The notes under the pieces are model-generated. The model ran no database searches. It worked only from the letters and a program-made list of their open reading frames with translations, and had not been told where the DNA came from. From an uncultured Clostridia bacterium (GTDB taxonomy: Bacteria; Bacillota; Clostridia; TANB77; CAG-465), in assembly GCA_934130325.1 (NCBI GenBank), contig CAKOYA010000005.1, positions 1-64,000 on the forward strand: a DNA stretch of 64,000 nucleotides. The letters run 5' to 3'. The stretch's first letter is position 1; each line of letters opens with the position of its first letter. The position numbers and the translations under genes are program-made. This document shows, in pieces, positions 26,004 to 36,339 of the stretch.

Positions 26004-28268
26004 TTAATATATATTAAATTTTATAGCTCCATTTTCTTGTGTAATAAAAATTTTTATATTTCTTTTTTTTAATCTTTCTAACACTTCTATATTAGGATGA
26101 CCAAATTTTTCTTTTTTAGCAGATATAATAGCGTTTTTTACACTAATTTTATTTAAAAATTCATCTGAAGTTGAAGTTTTTGAACCATGATGTCCAATCT
26201 GAATTGCATTCAAATCCCTTAATTTTTCTTTTAAATTGCACTTTAAATTATTATCTTCAATTCTTTCAATATTATTAAAAAGTTTATTCTCAGATTCAGT
26301 TGTAGCATCTCCCATAAAAAGAAAGTTATTATCATTAATACTCATCAATACTATTAACGAGTTGGCATTTTCTATATCATCTGCCAAAATTTTGTCATTT
26401 TTACCAGGCGATAAAATATATATATCTATATTTTTAAAACTATATATGTCAAATATATCTGAATCCAATAATGGTATTTTATACTTTTCAGTAATTTTTT
26501 TTACCATAAGAAAGTTATCATTATTTAATTTTGGTTCTGTATAAATAACTTTTTCAATTTTCAAATTTTCATATAATTTTTCATTAATAATTAAATTCAT
26601 ATGATCATCGTGAAAATGTGTTATAACACATAAATCTATTTTTTTAATTGCTTTTTCCTTACAAAAATTTTCAAGTGTATTTATGGCTAAGTTATTGGTT
26701 GTAGAACCACAATCAACCAATATATTTTTTCTATTATACCTTATGAATGCCATATTTCCTTGTTCTACATTAAAAAAGTATATATAGTTTTCAACATACA
26801 TCACATATACATACCAAAAACATAAACAAACTACAAGTAATACTGCTACTATATACTTAATTTTTCTTATTATTTTTAAATGTGATTTTTTTAATACTAA
26901 TATTGCTTTTTTATCCACTCTAAATAGTATTAAGATTATGTAATATATAATAATAAAAATAATATTTGGTTTAGGTACATTTATGGTTATATTAAAACCA
27001 GAAAATATTTTTGTTAAATTTATAATTAAATATAGTAACAATGTTTCACAATTAAATAAAAAAGTAGAAATTATTGGTATAAATGATAAAAAAAAGATTA
27101 AACATGCAATAAGTACAAGTAAAAATATAATTGGATAAAACAAAATATTTGAAATGACAGAGATTAATTCAATTTTTGAAAAATAATAAATTTGAACTGG
27201 CAATACTAATATTTGAACAGATAAATACACAGCTAGTATCCTATTTAAAATTGTAAATATTTGATATAATACTTTTTTATAACTACTATTATTATAATAG
27301 CTGTAATTAATAATCTTTTTTATAAATATATCTAAGTAACTATTTATTTCATTTTGGTAAACAATTATAGAAAGTATTGCAAGATAAGAAAAAATACATG
27401 AAATGCTAAATATTGAAAAAGGATTATATAAATATGTAATGTATAGTGAAATGCTAAAAATAGTGTACTTTCCTAACCTTAATTTATATTTTTTATTTAA
27501 TATACTTATAATAGACATTATTCCAGCTCTTAAAACCGATATAGTAAGTGAGGACATTATACAAAATATAAATATGGTACATATATTAATTATGTAACCT
27601 TTCTTATTACTCTTATTTAAATTAGTTATTATTGTAAGGATAAGCATTATATATGATATGTTTGAACCAGAAACCGCAAGTATATGAGATAATCCATTTT
27701 TACTAAAATTATTTCTAACATCATTATCTAAGTTACTACTATCACCGTACAATATACTTTTTAACAACTCGCCAGTTTCAAGTTTACAATTTTCATCAAT
27801 ATTTTTTGAAAGAATTTTTTTAACACTTAATATTTTTTTTACAATAAGGATACCATATTTTTCTTTTACCTTACTTGCCCTATTTGTATAAATACTTCCT
27901 ACAATATTACTTGAATTTAAATACATCTTATAATCAAATTCATTTGGATTATTAAGTTTTTGTATATCTGACAATTTTCCATTTATTTTTAGTACATCTC
28001 CATAAAAATAATTCTTATTTTTTTCTATATTGTTTTCATCATATATATTAAGTAAAAAATTATCTCCATTAAATCTTACTAAATAACATACCTTATTATC
28101 ATCACTTTTTACTAGTTCTTTTACCATTACTTCCTTAATAAGTAAATTATAATTTTTGTACTTAAATTTAAAAATATATACTGAGTAAAGGGTTCTAAGA
28201 ATAGTTACAATTATAATTATTACTAAAATCTTTTTGTTCTTATTAAAAAAATCCATAAATCTTTTCAT
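26004..28268 (-). CDS. comEC: ComEC/Rec2 DNA-uptake channel
   Basis: 754 residues, full length for the family. An N-terminal soluble domain (DUF4131/OB-like) is followed by a competence domain with about ten membrane helices (SHILAVSGSNISYIML is typical). A C-terminal metallo-beta-lactamase domain opens with NVEQGNMAFIRYNRKNILVDCG, with the metal motif HFHDDH near residue 552 and GHHGSKTS further on. ComEC carries single-stranded DNA across the membrane during transformation, and the C-terminal domain probably degrades the other strand. It is not accompanied by comEA here. It lies about 2 kb beyond the distal end of the type IV secretion operon. Confidence 0.94.
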   Translation of the reverse strand: MKRFMDFFNKNKKILVIIIIVTILRTLYSVYIFKFKYKNYNLLIKEVMVKELVKSDDNKVCYLVRFNGDNFLLNIYDENNIEKNKNYFYGDVLKINGKLSDIQKLNNPNEFDYKMYLNSSNIVGSIYTNRASKVKEKYGILIVKKILSVKKILSKNIDENCKLETGELLKSILYGDSSNLDNDVRNNFSKNGLSHILAVSGSNISYIMLILTIITNLNKSNKKGYIINICTIFIFCIMSSLTISVLRAGIMSIISILNKKYKLRLGKYTIFSISLYITYLYNPFSIFSISCIFSYLAILSIIVYQNEINSYLDIFIKKIINYSYYNNSSYKKVLYQIFTILNRILAVYLSVQILVLPVQIYYFSKIELISVISNILFYPIIFLLVLIACLIFFLSFIPIISTFLFNCETLLLYLIINLTKIFSGFNITINVPKPNIIFIIIYYIILILFRVDKKAILVLKKSHLKIIRKIKYIVAVLLVVCLCFWYVYVMYVENYIYFFNVEQGNMAFIRYNRKNILVDCGSTTNNLAINTLENFCKEKAIKKIDLCVITHFHDDHMNLIINEKLYENLKIEKVIYTEPKLNNDNFLMVKKITEKYKIPLLDSDIFDIYSFKNIDIYILSPGKNDKILADDIENANSLIVLMSINDNNFLFMGDATTESENKLFNNIERIEDNNLKCNLKEKLRDLNAIQIGHHGSKTSTSDEFLNKISVKNAIISAKKEKFGHPNIEVLERLKKRNIKIFITQENGAIKFNIY

Positions 28269-28399
28269 AAGTTATATATATCATATTTTTATCCAATTAG
28301 ATATCTATTTAGATGTATTTTTTAATTCTAATTTTGTCAAATACATTTCACCTTATTTTTTTAATTTCATATAATAAAATAACAAGTTGGAGGTACTTT

Positions 28400-29467
28400 A
28401 TGATAACAATAAGTATATGTATAATTGTGAAAGATGAAGAAAAAGTTTTAAGTAGGGCCCTAAATTCTGTAAAAGATATTGCTGATGAAATTATAATTGT
28501 TGATACCGGTTCAAAGGATAAAACCAAAGATATTGCCAAAAATTTTACAAATAAACTATATGACTTTAAATGGGAATATGATTTTTCAAAAGCTAGAAAT
28601 TACTCCTTTTCTAAAGCAACAAAAGATTATATAATGTGGTTAGACGCAGATGATGTGATTTTATCTGAAGATTTAGAAAAGATAAAGGAACTTAAAAAAA
28701 ATTTAAATACACAATATGATATTTTAATGTTTAAATATAATACAGGATTTGATGAAAATGGAAATGTCAACTTTTCATATTATAGAGAAAGATTACTAAA
28801 AAGAGAAAAAAATTATATTTGGAAAAGTCCTATACATGAAGTTATAGAATTACATGGGAAAATCCTATATACAGATATAGCTATAACACATAGAAAAGAA
28901 AAAAATGAATATTCTAATAGAAATTTATTAATATTTGAAAAAATGATTAAAGAAGGTACCACACTAGATGCAAGGCAACAATTTTATTATGCAAGAGAAT
29001 TATACTATAATAAAAAATACAAAAAATCGATTAAAAATTTTAACATTTTTTTAAATGATAAAGAAGGTTGGATAGAAAACAAAATTAATGCCTGTATTGA
29101 TTTATCTAATTGTTACTTTGAATTAAATGATTTAGAAAATGGTTTTATTTCACTTACAAGAAGTTTTCTTTATGATAAACCAAGAGCAGAAGTATGTTGT
29201 AAAATAGGTGAATTCTTTATGTTGAATAAACAATATTTAAAAGCAATATTTTGGTATAAAACTGCCTCTGATTGTCTGCTTGATTTATCAAGAGGAGGAT
29301 TCTATAATATTGACTGTTATAATTTTATACCATATATTGAATTATGTGTATGCTATTACAAAATAGGAGATCTTGAAAATTCAAAAAAATATAATGAACT
29401 TGCTGGAAAAATAAAACCAACAAATAGCATATATTTATCAAATAAGGCTTTTTTTGAAAGTCTATAA
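28400..29467 (+). CDS. Family 2 glycosyltransferase with C-terminal TPR-like repeats
   Basis: About 355 residues from the ATG at 28400, preceded by GGAGG (28389-28393); a longer frame starts at 28313 but has no such site. The GT-A domain opens with ITISICIIVKDEEKVLSRAL, then IIIVDTGSKDKT and the metal motif WLDADD near residue 82. After ~215 residues it continues as TPR-like helices with FYYARELYYNKKYKKSIKNF. This resembles SunS-type or capsule GT2 enzymes. No membrane segment; cytoplasmic. The acceptor is unknown. Confidence 0.9.
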   Translation: MITISICIIVKDEEKVLSRALNSVKDIADEIIIVDTGSKDKTKDIAKNFTNKLYDFKWEYDFSKARNYSFSKATKDYIMWLDADDVILSEDLEKIKELKKNLNTQYDILMFKYNTGFDENGNVNFSYYRERLLKREKNYIWKSPIHEVIELHGKILYTDIAITHRKEKNEYSNRNLLIFEKMIKEGTTLDARQQFYYARELYYNKKYKKSIKNFNIFLNDKEGWIENKINACIDLSNCYFELNDLENGFISLTRSFLYDKPRAEVCCKIGEFFMLNKQYLKAIFWYKTASDCLLDLSRGGFYNIDCYNFIPYIELCVCYYKIGDLENSKKYNELAGKIKPTNSIYLSNKAFFESL

Positions 29468-29475
29468 TTTATACA

Positions 29476-29520
29476 AAGTAAGACAAACGTTGTATATATT
29501 TACACAACGTTTGCCTTATT
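29476..29520. terminator. Strong hairpin between convergent genes
   Basis: AAGTAAGACAAACGTTGT pairs with ACAACGTTTGCCTTATT with one wobble and one end mismatch. It lies between the glycosyltransferase and the S1-domain gene. Neither side has a long T-run, but position and stem length suggest a bidirectional terminator. Confidence 0.65.
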
Positions 29521-29542
29521 AAGACCTCTAAATTATTTAAAA

Positions 29543-30358
29543 TTAACCTATTATTACAAGTTTAATTTTTTTCTTTTCTACATTTATTCTTTTTATACTA
29601 ACTAGTACTTTCTCCCCATATTCAATACCATTTACATGCTCTGCAAGACCAACTAAATTAGGTGCCAACTCGACAAAAACTCCAGACTTTATTCTATCTC
29701 TTATAACTCCCTCTACTATATCGCCCTCTTTAAATTTTTTTATATTTTCTTCAAAACTTCCAAGCAATTCTTTATATGAAAGCTCTATTCTGCCTGTGTC
29801 CCTATCATATTTTTTTACTATAACTTCTATTCTTTGCCCTACCCTTAATACATCTTTTGAATGCTGAATCTTCATATCAGTTATATCATTTAATTTTAAT
29901 ATTCCTGTTACTCCTCCACCTACATCAACAAATGCAGCATATTCAGTAGTACTTACAACTACACCTTTTAATTTCATACCCGCTTTTAAATGCATATACA
30001 TCCAACGTCTAACTTTAAGCTCTAATATTTTTTTAGAAAGTACAAGTTCTATAATCCCATTATTATTTAAAATAATTTCCTTTATACAAGTATGTATAAC
30101 CTTACCTTTTTTATTAATAATATGTTTCAAATCAACTAATCCATCATCACCAACTATACTAGATGCTTCGTCTCTTGGAATTATGGCCTTAATATCACTT
30201 CCTACAATTCCTACCATATTTAAGCTTTCATCAATATTTTCAACATACATATCCAAAACTTGTTCTTCATTTTTTATTTTTTGTAACTGCTCCAAAGTAT
30301 ATTTAATATTTTTACTTCTTACTTTTCTCTTCTTTAAATCTTTTTTTGATTCTTCCAT
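29543..30358 (-). CDS. S1 RNA-binding domain protein
   Basis: 271 residues. A basic N-terminus (KKDLKKRKVRSKN) is followed by a divergent S1-like region (about 40-115), then two clear S1 domains: about 125-195 with GMKLKGVVVSTTEYAAFVDVGGGVTG and RIELSYKELLGS, and about 208-270 with EGDIVEGVIRDRIKSGVFVELAPNLVGLAE. It resembles ribosomal protein S1-like and YugI-like factors and should bind RNA in the cytoplasm. It starts 37 bases after the last type IV secretion gene on the same strand, so readthrough is possible. Confidence 0.88.
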   Translation of the reverse strand: MEESKKDLKKRKVRSKNIKYTLEQLQKIKNEEQVLDMYVENIDESLNMVGIVGSDIKAIIPRDEASSIVGDDGLVDLKHIINKKGKVIHTCIKEIILNNNGIIELVLSKKILELKVRRWMYMHLKAGMKLKGVVVSTTEYAAFVDVGGGVTGILKLNDITDMKIQHSKDVLRVGQRIEVIVKKYDRDTGRIELSYKELLGSFEENIKKFKEGDIVEGVIRDRIKSGVFVELAPNLVGLAEHVNGIEYGEKVLVSIKRINVEKKKIKLVIIG

Positions 30359-30395
30359 TATTATACTCCTTAAATTTCTATCATATAATCGTCTA

Positions 30396-33300
30396 TCAAT
30401 TTATAGCAATCATGTATTTTGACTTCATATGTTTTACAAGAAAATCTAAATCAACCCAACCATTTTTAGTAGCTCTATTTGGATTTGATACCCATACTTG
30501 GTTATTAGAATTTATATCAAGTACAGCCATAATATGTCCATTTTTTGTAAATGTTGTAGTTGGAGTTCCACTAACAGAAACTATTACTGGCTTTCCTTGG
30601 GTTAAATTATTTTTTATTATTTCTGCAAAATTAGAACCACTACTATACACAGTACTATCTAAATTAGCAAAATTTTTGAGAGCTTTTTTAATATTATTTC
30701 CATCTGTAGGCCCTTTCATAAATTGAGCAATTTCTCCAACATTTGCCTGACCGCCATATCCATTTACAATTATTCCCACCGAAGTTGGACCACATCCACT
30801 ATTTGATATTGTTCCTTGAGAATATGATAAGTTTTTCCATGGGCCAAGCGATTGTTTATATTCCTTATATGTTTTTCCAGTAGATGCAGTAAAAGTTCCC
30901 TTATATCCTTCATCTCTATTTTCTTCTGCAGATGTATTATCCGGCGGATTAGATGGATTACTATCCCCATTTGATACCACCGCATCATTTTTTACAGTAT
31001 ATGAATAAATTCCATCACCAGTTTTAAGTATAGTATCACTATCAATATAATTACTTTCAAAATAAGTAGAATATCCTAAGGATACACCATAAAAATATGG
31101 TAATGTTCCATCTTCAAAATATTTTTCTAATCTATCATCTAGTTCAGAATATGAATATGTTAAATATGCTCTACTATAACCTACATGGTTTGAATATTGT
31201 TCACCATTTAACAAATAGTTTAAATAATTTGAAGACTTAGAGTTTACTAAATCTACCCTATTAATTTCATTATCAGTTTCTAAAATAGCATAATAATCAT
31301 CATCTGAATTTGTAAAACTACTTAAATCTGTACTTGTATTTGTATTTGTTTGTGTAGTACTATCTGTTGTGGTATTTGTTTGAGTATTAGATGAATCTGT
31401 AGTAGCTCCAGCAGCTGCTGCACTAGCAAGATCAATACCTCCATTACTTTCTTTTTCTGAGTAAAATTTATCTAATTTCCATAAATCATAATTTTCAACA
31501 AAAGAATAAATATCGTTTGCATATGCTTCCGATGCTGATATATCATATCCACAATATGTTCTAGCTAAAGCTTCTATTACGCCTTTTACTTTATTTTTAT
31601 ATTCTTCATCAGTAGTAGCAGATGTGTTTGTAACTATCTGTACAGCATTATTATACCCATCATACTTTCCGGATGTTAAGTTATTAGCATAGGCTTCTAT
31701 TTGTTTTAAAGGTCCTGTTACCTTTAAAGTAGGATATTTTCCTTCATAACCTGGAATATACTTTTGTCCAAATAATGAACCTTGTCCAACTAAGTTAACC
31801 TCTGCTGAAGAATCAGCTAAAAGTGCATTTGCAGCTGATATATTTCCCCAGCCACCTTCACCAATTGCCTGTGCTACTAAAACTGATGGTAAGATTTGAG
31901 AATTAACACTCTTTGCTGCTGCTATAGCATAAGGAAATAACCAACGTATATCCTCTAGTCTACTCCCCTTAACACTTCCTTTTGGAATTGCTTTTAAAAG
32001 ATCATCATATAACCATTCAGATGTTATACCATTTAAATTAGAATTTCCCTCTAGGAATTGGTTATTGTATTGCTTTATATCATTATATGTATATGGAGAA
32101 ATTGTGCTATCACCTTTTTGTTCCAATTTATCTTTCCAAGTTCTATCTATATAATGGGTAAATCCTTTTTTTACATAATATATATCTGTTTTCCTTACCA
32201 TACCATATTGTTCATCATCGCCGCCACCACTAGTTGTAGTATAATAAGCTTCTTGCCTAGCTTCATTTTCTACATCTGCATTTTCCCTAATATCAACATC
32301 ATAATCATTATATTTAGTATACTCAAAAGTATTTGAAAGTGTTAAGTCAAATGTATCAGCATCTTGTATATGGTAACTCGTATCAACATCTACCTTTTTA
32401 CCTACATATTCTTCCTTAGTCTTAACAACATTACTTGATAGATTAAGTGGATCTTCTAATCTTTCATTTACATCCCACTCATTTCCGGTTGGCTCAACAT
32501 AAGTTTCCGGATTTCCTTCAGAGTCGGTAGTATGAATTATTTGCATTTCAATAACAGTATACTCTTTATATTTAGTTGATAATTGGCAAGTTTCAACATC
32601 ATACCTATTAACAACTATTCTAGACATAGCATCTTTTAGAACCGTATATGCAAATTTAGTATCATTTGACGTTGCAGCATCATCATCTGATACAATTGCT
32701 CCAGAATACATCGAAAGTGGTATAAGCCAACTTTGAAGATATGGTAATGAAAAATCAATAAATTTGTTTAAATCTATATTCGAATCTTCTGGATATTTTA
32801 ATCCTAGATTTCTATCCTCTTTCATAGTACAAGTATTTGAATCACTATGTCCATATTTATTCCATGTTATGCTATTAAAGTTATATTTTTCTGTAAGTAA
32901 CATGTGTTTATATAGTGGTAATTTATCATTAGGATCTACTATTCTAGAAGATTGTGTGGGTTCTGCTGTTGAGGTAGTAGAACCTGAACCATCTACCCAC
33001 GCATTTGATATTCCGCCTGACCCCTGATAAATTGTTGTTGCATTACTTTCATCGATTGAAGCTGCAGTTGATTCTTTTATCCTTACAACAGTTGCTACTT
33101 TTGTACCAGAAGTAGAGCCTGGTGCTCTAAATTTTAAACCTGGACTTACACCATCACCAGCTGCAGAGTCTACTATTTTATTATTTCCAACATATATCAT
33201 AACGTGATGTGAATTTACTAATATATCTCCAGGTTTGTACTCTGACTCTGGAATACTTCCTAAATTTTCAAAGCCTGCCAAAGCCTTTTGCTGTGGAGTC

Positions 33301-33647
33301 GCAAAATAATCAAATTTATCACTTGCACCTATTCCTAAAGAATGATGATACGCAAAGCTGACCCAACCAACACAATCAATCCAATATTTTGACATTCCAT
33401 TATATGTTGTTTTTTCACCTTTAATATATGCTATTGCTCTATGTCCAGTATATAAATTACTCCATCCACTACATGTATATCCTGTTTCATCTTTATGATC
33501 ATTATAGAAATTAATAGCAAATTCAGCAACGTACTGACCGGCCTTTTCGGCTGACATAGCTTGTACATTATCTTTTAAAATAGAAATAGTAACAACAGCT
33601 AACAATATGCTAAACAATTTTATATACTTCGAAAAATTTAACTTCAA
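30396..33647 (-). CDS. Three-domain peptidoglycan hydrolase of the T4SS: NlpC/P60 + glucosaminidase + C39-like peptidase
   Basis: 1083 residues from a TTG at 33647 with GGAGGT eight bases upstream. A signal peptide spans about 1-30. Domain 1 is NlpC/P60-like, with catalytic Cys92 in DCVGW and His147/148 in SHHVMIYVG. A large middle region follows (190-550). Domain 2 (about 560-720) resembles GH73 glucosaminidase, with the likely catalytic Glu in AQAIGEGGWGNISA near residue 597. Domain 3 is C39-like, with Cys near 951 in SGCGPTSVG and His near 1037 in NGHIMAVLD. It should open the wall for the apparatus, as VirB1-type enzymes do. It is the last gene of the operon. Confidence 0.88.
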   Translation of the reverse strand: MKLNFSKYIKLFSILLAVVTISILKDNVQAMSAEKAGQYVAEFAINFYNDHKDETGYTCSGWSNLYTGHRAIAYIKGEKTTYNGMSKYWIDCVGWVSFAYHHSLGIGASDKFDYFATPQQKALAGFENLGSIPESEYKPGDILVNSHHVMIYVGNNKIVDSAAGDGVSPGLKFRAPGSTSGTKVATVVRIKESTAASIDESNATTIYQGSGGISNAWVDGSGSTTSTAEPTQSSRIVDPNDKLPLYKHMLLTEKYNFNSITWNKYGHSDSNTCTMKEDRNLGLKYPEDSNIDLNKFIDFSLPYLQSWLIPLSMYSGAIVSDDDAATSNDTKFAYTVLKDAMSRIVVNRYDVETCQLSTKYKEYTVIEMQIIHTTDSEGNPETYVEPTGNEWDVNERLEDPLNLSSNVVKTKEEYVGKKVDVDTSYHIQDADTFDLTLSNTFEYTKYNDYDVDIRENADVENEARQEAYYTTTSGGGDDEQYGMVRKTDIYYVKKGFTHYIDRTWKDKLEQKGDSTISPYTYNDIKQYNNQFLEGNSNLNGITSEWLYDDLLKAIPKGSVKGSRLEDIRWLFPYAIAAAKSVNSQILPSVLVAQAIGEGGWGNISAANALLADSSAEVNLVGQGSLFGQKYIPGYEGKYPTLKVTGPLKQIEAYANNLTSGKYDGYNNAVQIVTNTSATTDEEYKNKVKGVIEALARTYCGYDISASEAYANDIYSFVENYDLWKLDKFYSEKESNGGIDLASAAAAGATTDSSNTQTNTTTDSTTQTNTNTSTDLSSFTNSDDDYYAILETDNEINRVDLVNSKSSNYLNYLLNGEQYSNHVGYSRAYLTYSYSELDDRLEKYFEDGTLPYFYGVSLGYSTYFESNYIDSDTILKTGDGIYSYTVKNDAVVSNGDSNPSNPPDNTSAEENRDEGYKGTFTASTGKTYKEYKQSLGPWKNLSYSQGTISNSGCGPTSVGIIVNGYGGQANVGEIAQFMKGPTDGNNIKKALKNFANLDSTVYSSGSNFAEIIKNNLTQGKPVIVSVSGTPTTTFTKNGHIMAVLDINSNNQVWVSNPNRATKNGWVDLDFLVKHMKSKYMIAIN

Positions 33648-33667
33648 TTATTACTACCTCCATTTCA

Positions 33668-35149
33668 TTATTTTATACTAATACTTTTATTATCATACTT
33701 TAAAACATTATCTTCAATATCTTTTATCACAAACTCATCATTTCCTTCTACTAATGTCGATGTAGTTCTAGTTGCAGCATTATATATATATATTCCCTTA
33801 TTTCTAATTCCATAAGCAAGTCTATTATTATCTATCCAAATATTACTGCATATATCTAAGTTTAGCTCTGATGAAGGATACTCATTCGTCCTTGATATTA
33901 TACTTAGTTTATAATTATTATTAATACGCTCTTTTACTATTGCCATAAAGTTATCGCTAAGCCTATCAGCTATTTCTTCAGTATATTTTGCACCTTGCCT
34001 TTCAAGTTCTGCAACATACACAAGATTATTATTCTTTATATATACATACTTTGGCAAAGTAGATTTTTTTGATATAACATCATTTAAAGAAATATTACTT
34101 GTAATATTTCCATTAAATTCATTATACAATGAAATTCCATGTTCACTTGTTAAATTAAACTGTACCTCTATTCCTTTTAAAGAATACCTTAAAACAATTG
34201 TATTGTCATTATCATAATAATAGTCATAATCATTCCATAATTTTTTTAATGATTCTACTAAATTACTAGAATTTTTTTCTTCTATAAACGTATCAACAAT
34301 TTTAGCAAATTCCTTAGTATCAAAGCCGTCCTCTACTCTATATATCGATACTTGATCATTCATAAAGAAAATATATAGCTTATCAGTTTTGTACCCAAGT
34401 ATATCATCATGTGTTTCATCTAGTATATTTGGATTTCCTAACTTTTCCTTTATTTTACTAAAATTATCTCCAACTTTCAAACCATTTAAAATATTAGAAC
34501 TATACTTATCAGTAAATACAATATTATACACTTTATTTGAAATATTTTTTACCTCTATGCCCTCATCAAAATAAATATCATAATCATTGAAATGACTTTC
34601 CATAGTACCATAATTAGCGGAATTATCTTTCCAAGAATTATTTATAATCTTTGTTAATATAGGACTTTCTATATTAACATCTATACTGTTTACTTTAGTA
34701 TAATTGTTTATACTCTCATTGTTCTTATTATCAGAGAAATACGTAGTAGAACCATTTATTGATATATCAGTAACAGCTCTTGTCACATCGTTACATTTAA
34801 CAGCAACATATATTTTATTCTTACTATCAGAAAGTTTAAAACTCTCATAATTTGTAACATAAGCAATTAAATTTATTATCTGATTATAGAATTTTTCATA
34901 ACTTGTTCCATTTTCATAAGGTAAATGTTTAAATACAAGACTAACAACAATAGGATAATCAGTAGAGGTTGACTGGCCTTCCCCTATATATTTACATCCC
35001 ATATACTCTACTACCTCTTTTATAGATGTAAAGTCACTAGATGAAGTATACTCTTTTTTAGGTTTTAATTTTACAAACAAAATTATTCCAATAAGAATAA
35101 TAATTAATATAACTATCGCAAAATAAATGTATTTTTTTTCTATTTTCAT
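33668..35149 (-). CDS. Membrane-anchored extracytoplasmic protein of the T4SS operon, function unknown
   Basis: 493 residues; GAAAGGAAAG precedes the start. One N-terminal membrane helix (about 8-28) is followed by a large, Asn/Ser/Asp-rich extracytoplasmic part with no catalytic motif I recognise. Around residue 225, LKVGDNFSKIKEKLGNP resembles the short helical motif of SmpA/CAP-associated-type domains. The C-terminus, IWIDNNRLAYGIRNKGIYIYNA, looks like a beta-propeller blade or DUF5050-like repeat. It lies between the two hydrolase genes in one operon, so a structural or surface role in the apparatus is inferred. Confidence 0.75.
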   Translation of the reverse strand: MKIEKKYIYFAIVILIIILIGIILFVKLKPKKEYTSSSDFTSIKEVVEYMGCKYIGEGQSTSTDYPIVVSLVFKHLPYENGTSYEKFYNQIINLIAYVTNYESFKLSDSKNKIYVAVKCNDVTRAVTDISINGSTTYFSDNKNNESINNYTKVNSIDVNIESPILTKIINNSWKDNSANYGTMESHFNDYDIYFDEGIEVKNISNKVYNIVFTDKYSSNILNGLKVGDNFSKIKEKLGNPNILDETHDDILGYKTDKLYIFFMNDQVSIYRVEDGFDTKEFAKIVDTFIEEKNSSNLVESLKKLWNDYDYYYDNDNTIVLRYSLKGIEVQFNLTSEHGISLYNEFNGNITSNISLNDVISKKSTLPKYVYIKNNNLVYVAELERQGAKYTEEIADRLSDNFMAIVKERINNNYKLSIISRTNEYPSSELNLDICSNIWIDNNRLAYGIRNKGIYIYNAATRTTSTLVEGNDEFVIKDIEDNVLKYDNKSISIK

Positions 35150-35179
35150 AATTATTCTTTCCTTTCAGAAAATTTAATT

Positions 35180-36322
35180 TTAACTACCAAATTCGTAGCA
35201 ATCTTCACCAATTCTTTGTCTATTTGCCTCACTAGTATATCCAAATGGATCACTATTTGTATCAGGGAAACTATAAAAGGTAAATGTAGAACCATATGTA
35301 TTCCTAATTACAGATTTATTCTTTATATACTTAGATTTATCATTTTTATTTACTTCATTTCCATCATTTTTTACACTCAAAATATCATCAGGCAAATAAT
35401 CATGCTCATCTACATACCCTGGTAAAGTTCTCTTTCCATCTACTAAGACAGTCCTTACTGCATTTAGAACATCTTGATTTAACTCACTAGTATCAGCCAT
35501 GTATTCTTTTGAATGTGCAAACCATTTGCTATCTCTAACATAATTATATAATCCTTCAGGTGATACTGGCCACTTACTACCACCATGTAATTCAAGCCTA
35601 TTTGCCATAAGTGAAGCCTCAGCTGCTGCCCCTTTAGGAGTTCTTTGTTCTCTTTGACACAACATAGCTATCGCTTTTAGTTGATCTTCTGTTAGCTCGA
35701 ATTTTGTAAAATTACCATTACCAGTAAATGACTGAGAGGATGAGCTTGTACTATCATTGCCATCTTTTACTTCATTTGTTCCAAAAATAGTAGTATATCC
35801 TGCTAAAACCTCAGATGCAGCATCAGAAGAAATAAATCTATCATATAAAGCGTTTATTGAGGTTAAAGGAAACTTTATCAAACTAGCTTTTTCTGTATAT
35901 GCAGTTTTTGCCTCCTCAGAAAGATTAGTATCATTTGCAACATAATCTGATACATTATCTGTTATCATACTAGAAGTATTACTAGCCTCAGCTTTAAGTA
36001 CTACTACTACTAAAATAACAAAAACTATAATTGCAACAGCTCCCCAAAAATATGGAGAAGATAGAACTGCCATCATAACTTTCCATTTACCTGCATTTGC
36101 AGTCCCTTTTGTCAACATTTTACCAGAAATTTTTAAATTCCTTATTGTTCCATTTGGTCTTGTAGGTGGCCTAGAACTAGCTCTACTACTAGATTCAATT
36201 TTCTTTTCTACATCTGAATCATATCCTGAATCTTCAGAATTTTCATCTTCGTCTTCCTCATCTTCTTCATCATTATCATTATCTAAAAGCGCTTGTATCT
36301 GTTCTAATTCATCTTCATCCAT
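35180..36322 (-). CDS. Membrane-anchored SleB-like cell-wall hydrolase of the T4SS operon
   Basis: 380 residues. The N-terminal ~50 residues are extremely acidic (runs of D and E), then comes a basic Ser/Arg/Pro stretch and a membrane helix at about 88-110. The outside domain (about 200-310) reads LTEDQLKAIAMLCQREQRTPKGAAAEASLMANRLE, then SPEGLYNYVRDSKWF. This pattern resembles the SleB/hydrolase_2 fold, where a Glu at a similar position is catalytic. The assignment is tentative. It is the second wall-active protein of this operon and precedes the anchored unknown. Confidence 0.65.
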   Translation of the reverse strand: MDEDELEQIQALLDNDNDEEDEEDEDENSEDSGYDSDVEKKIESSSRASSRPPTRPNGTIRNLKISGKMLTKGTANAGKWKVMMAVLSSPYFWGAVAIIVFVILVVVVLKAEASNTSSMITDNVSDYVANDTNLSEEAKTAYTEKASLIKFPLTSINALYDRFISSDAASEVLAGYTTIFGTNEVKDGNDSTSSSSQSFTGNGNFTKFELTEDQLKAIAMLCQREQRTPKGAAAEASLMANRLELHGGSKWPVSPEGLYNYVRDSKWFAHSKEYMADTSELNQDVLNAVRTVLVDGKRTLPGYVDEHDYLPDDILSVKNDGNEVNKNDKSKYIKNKSVIRNTYGSTFTFYSFPDTNSDPFGYTSEANRQRIGEDCYEFGS

Positions 36323-36339
36323 ATTATTTTCACCTCACT

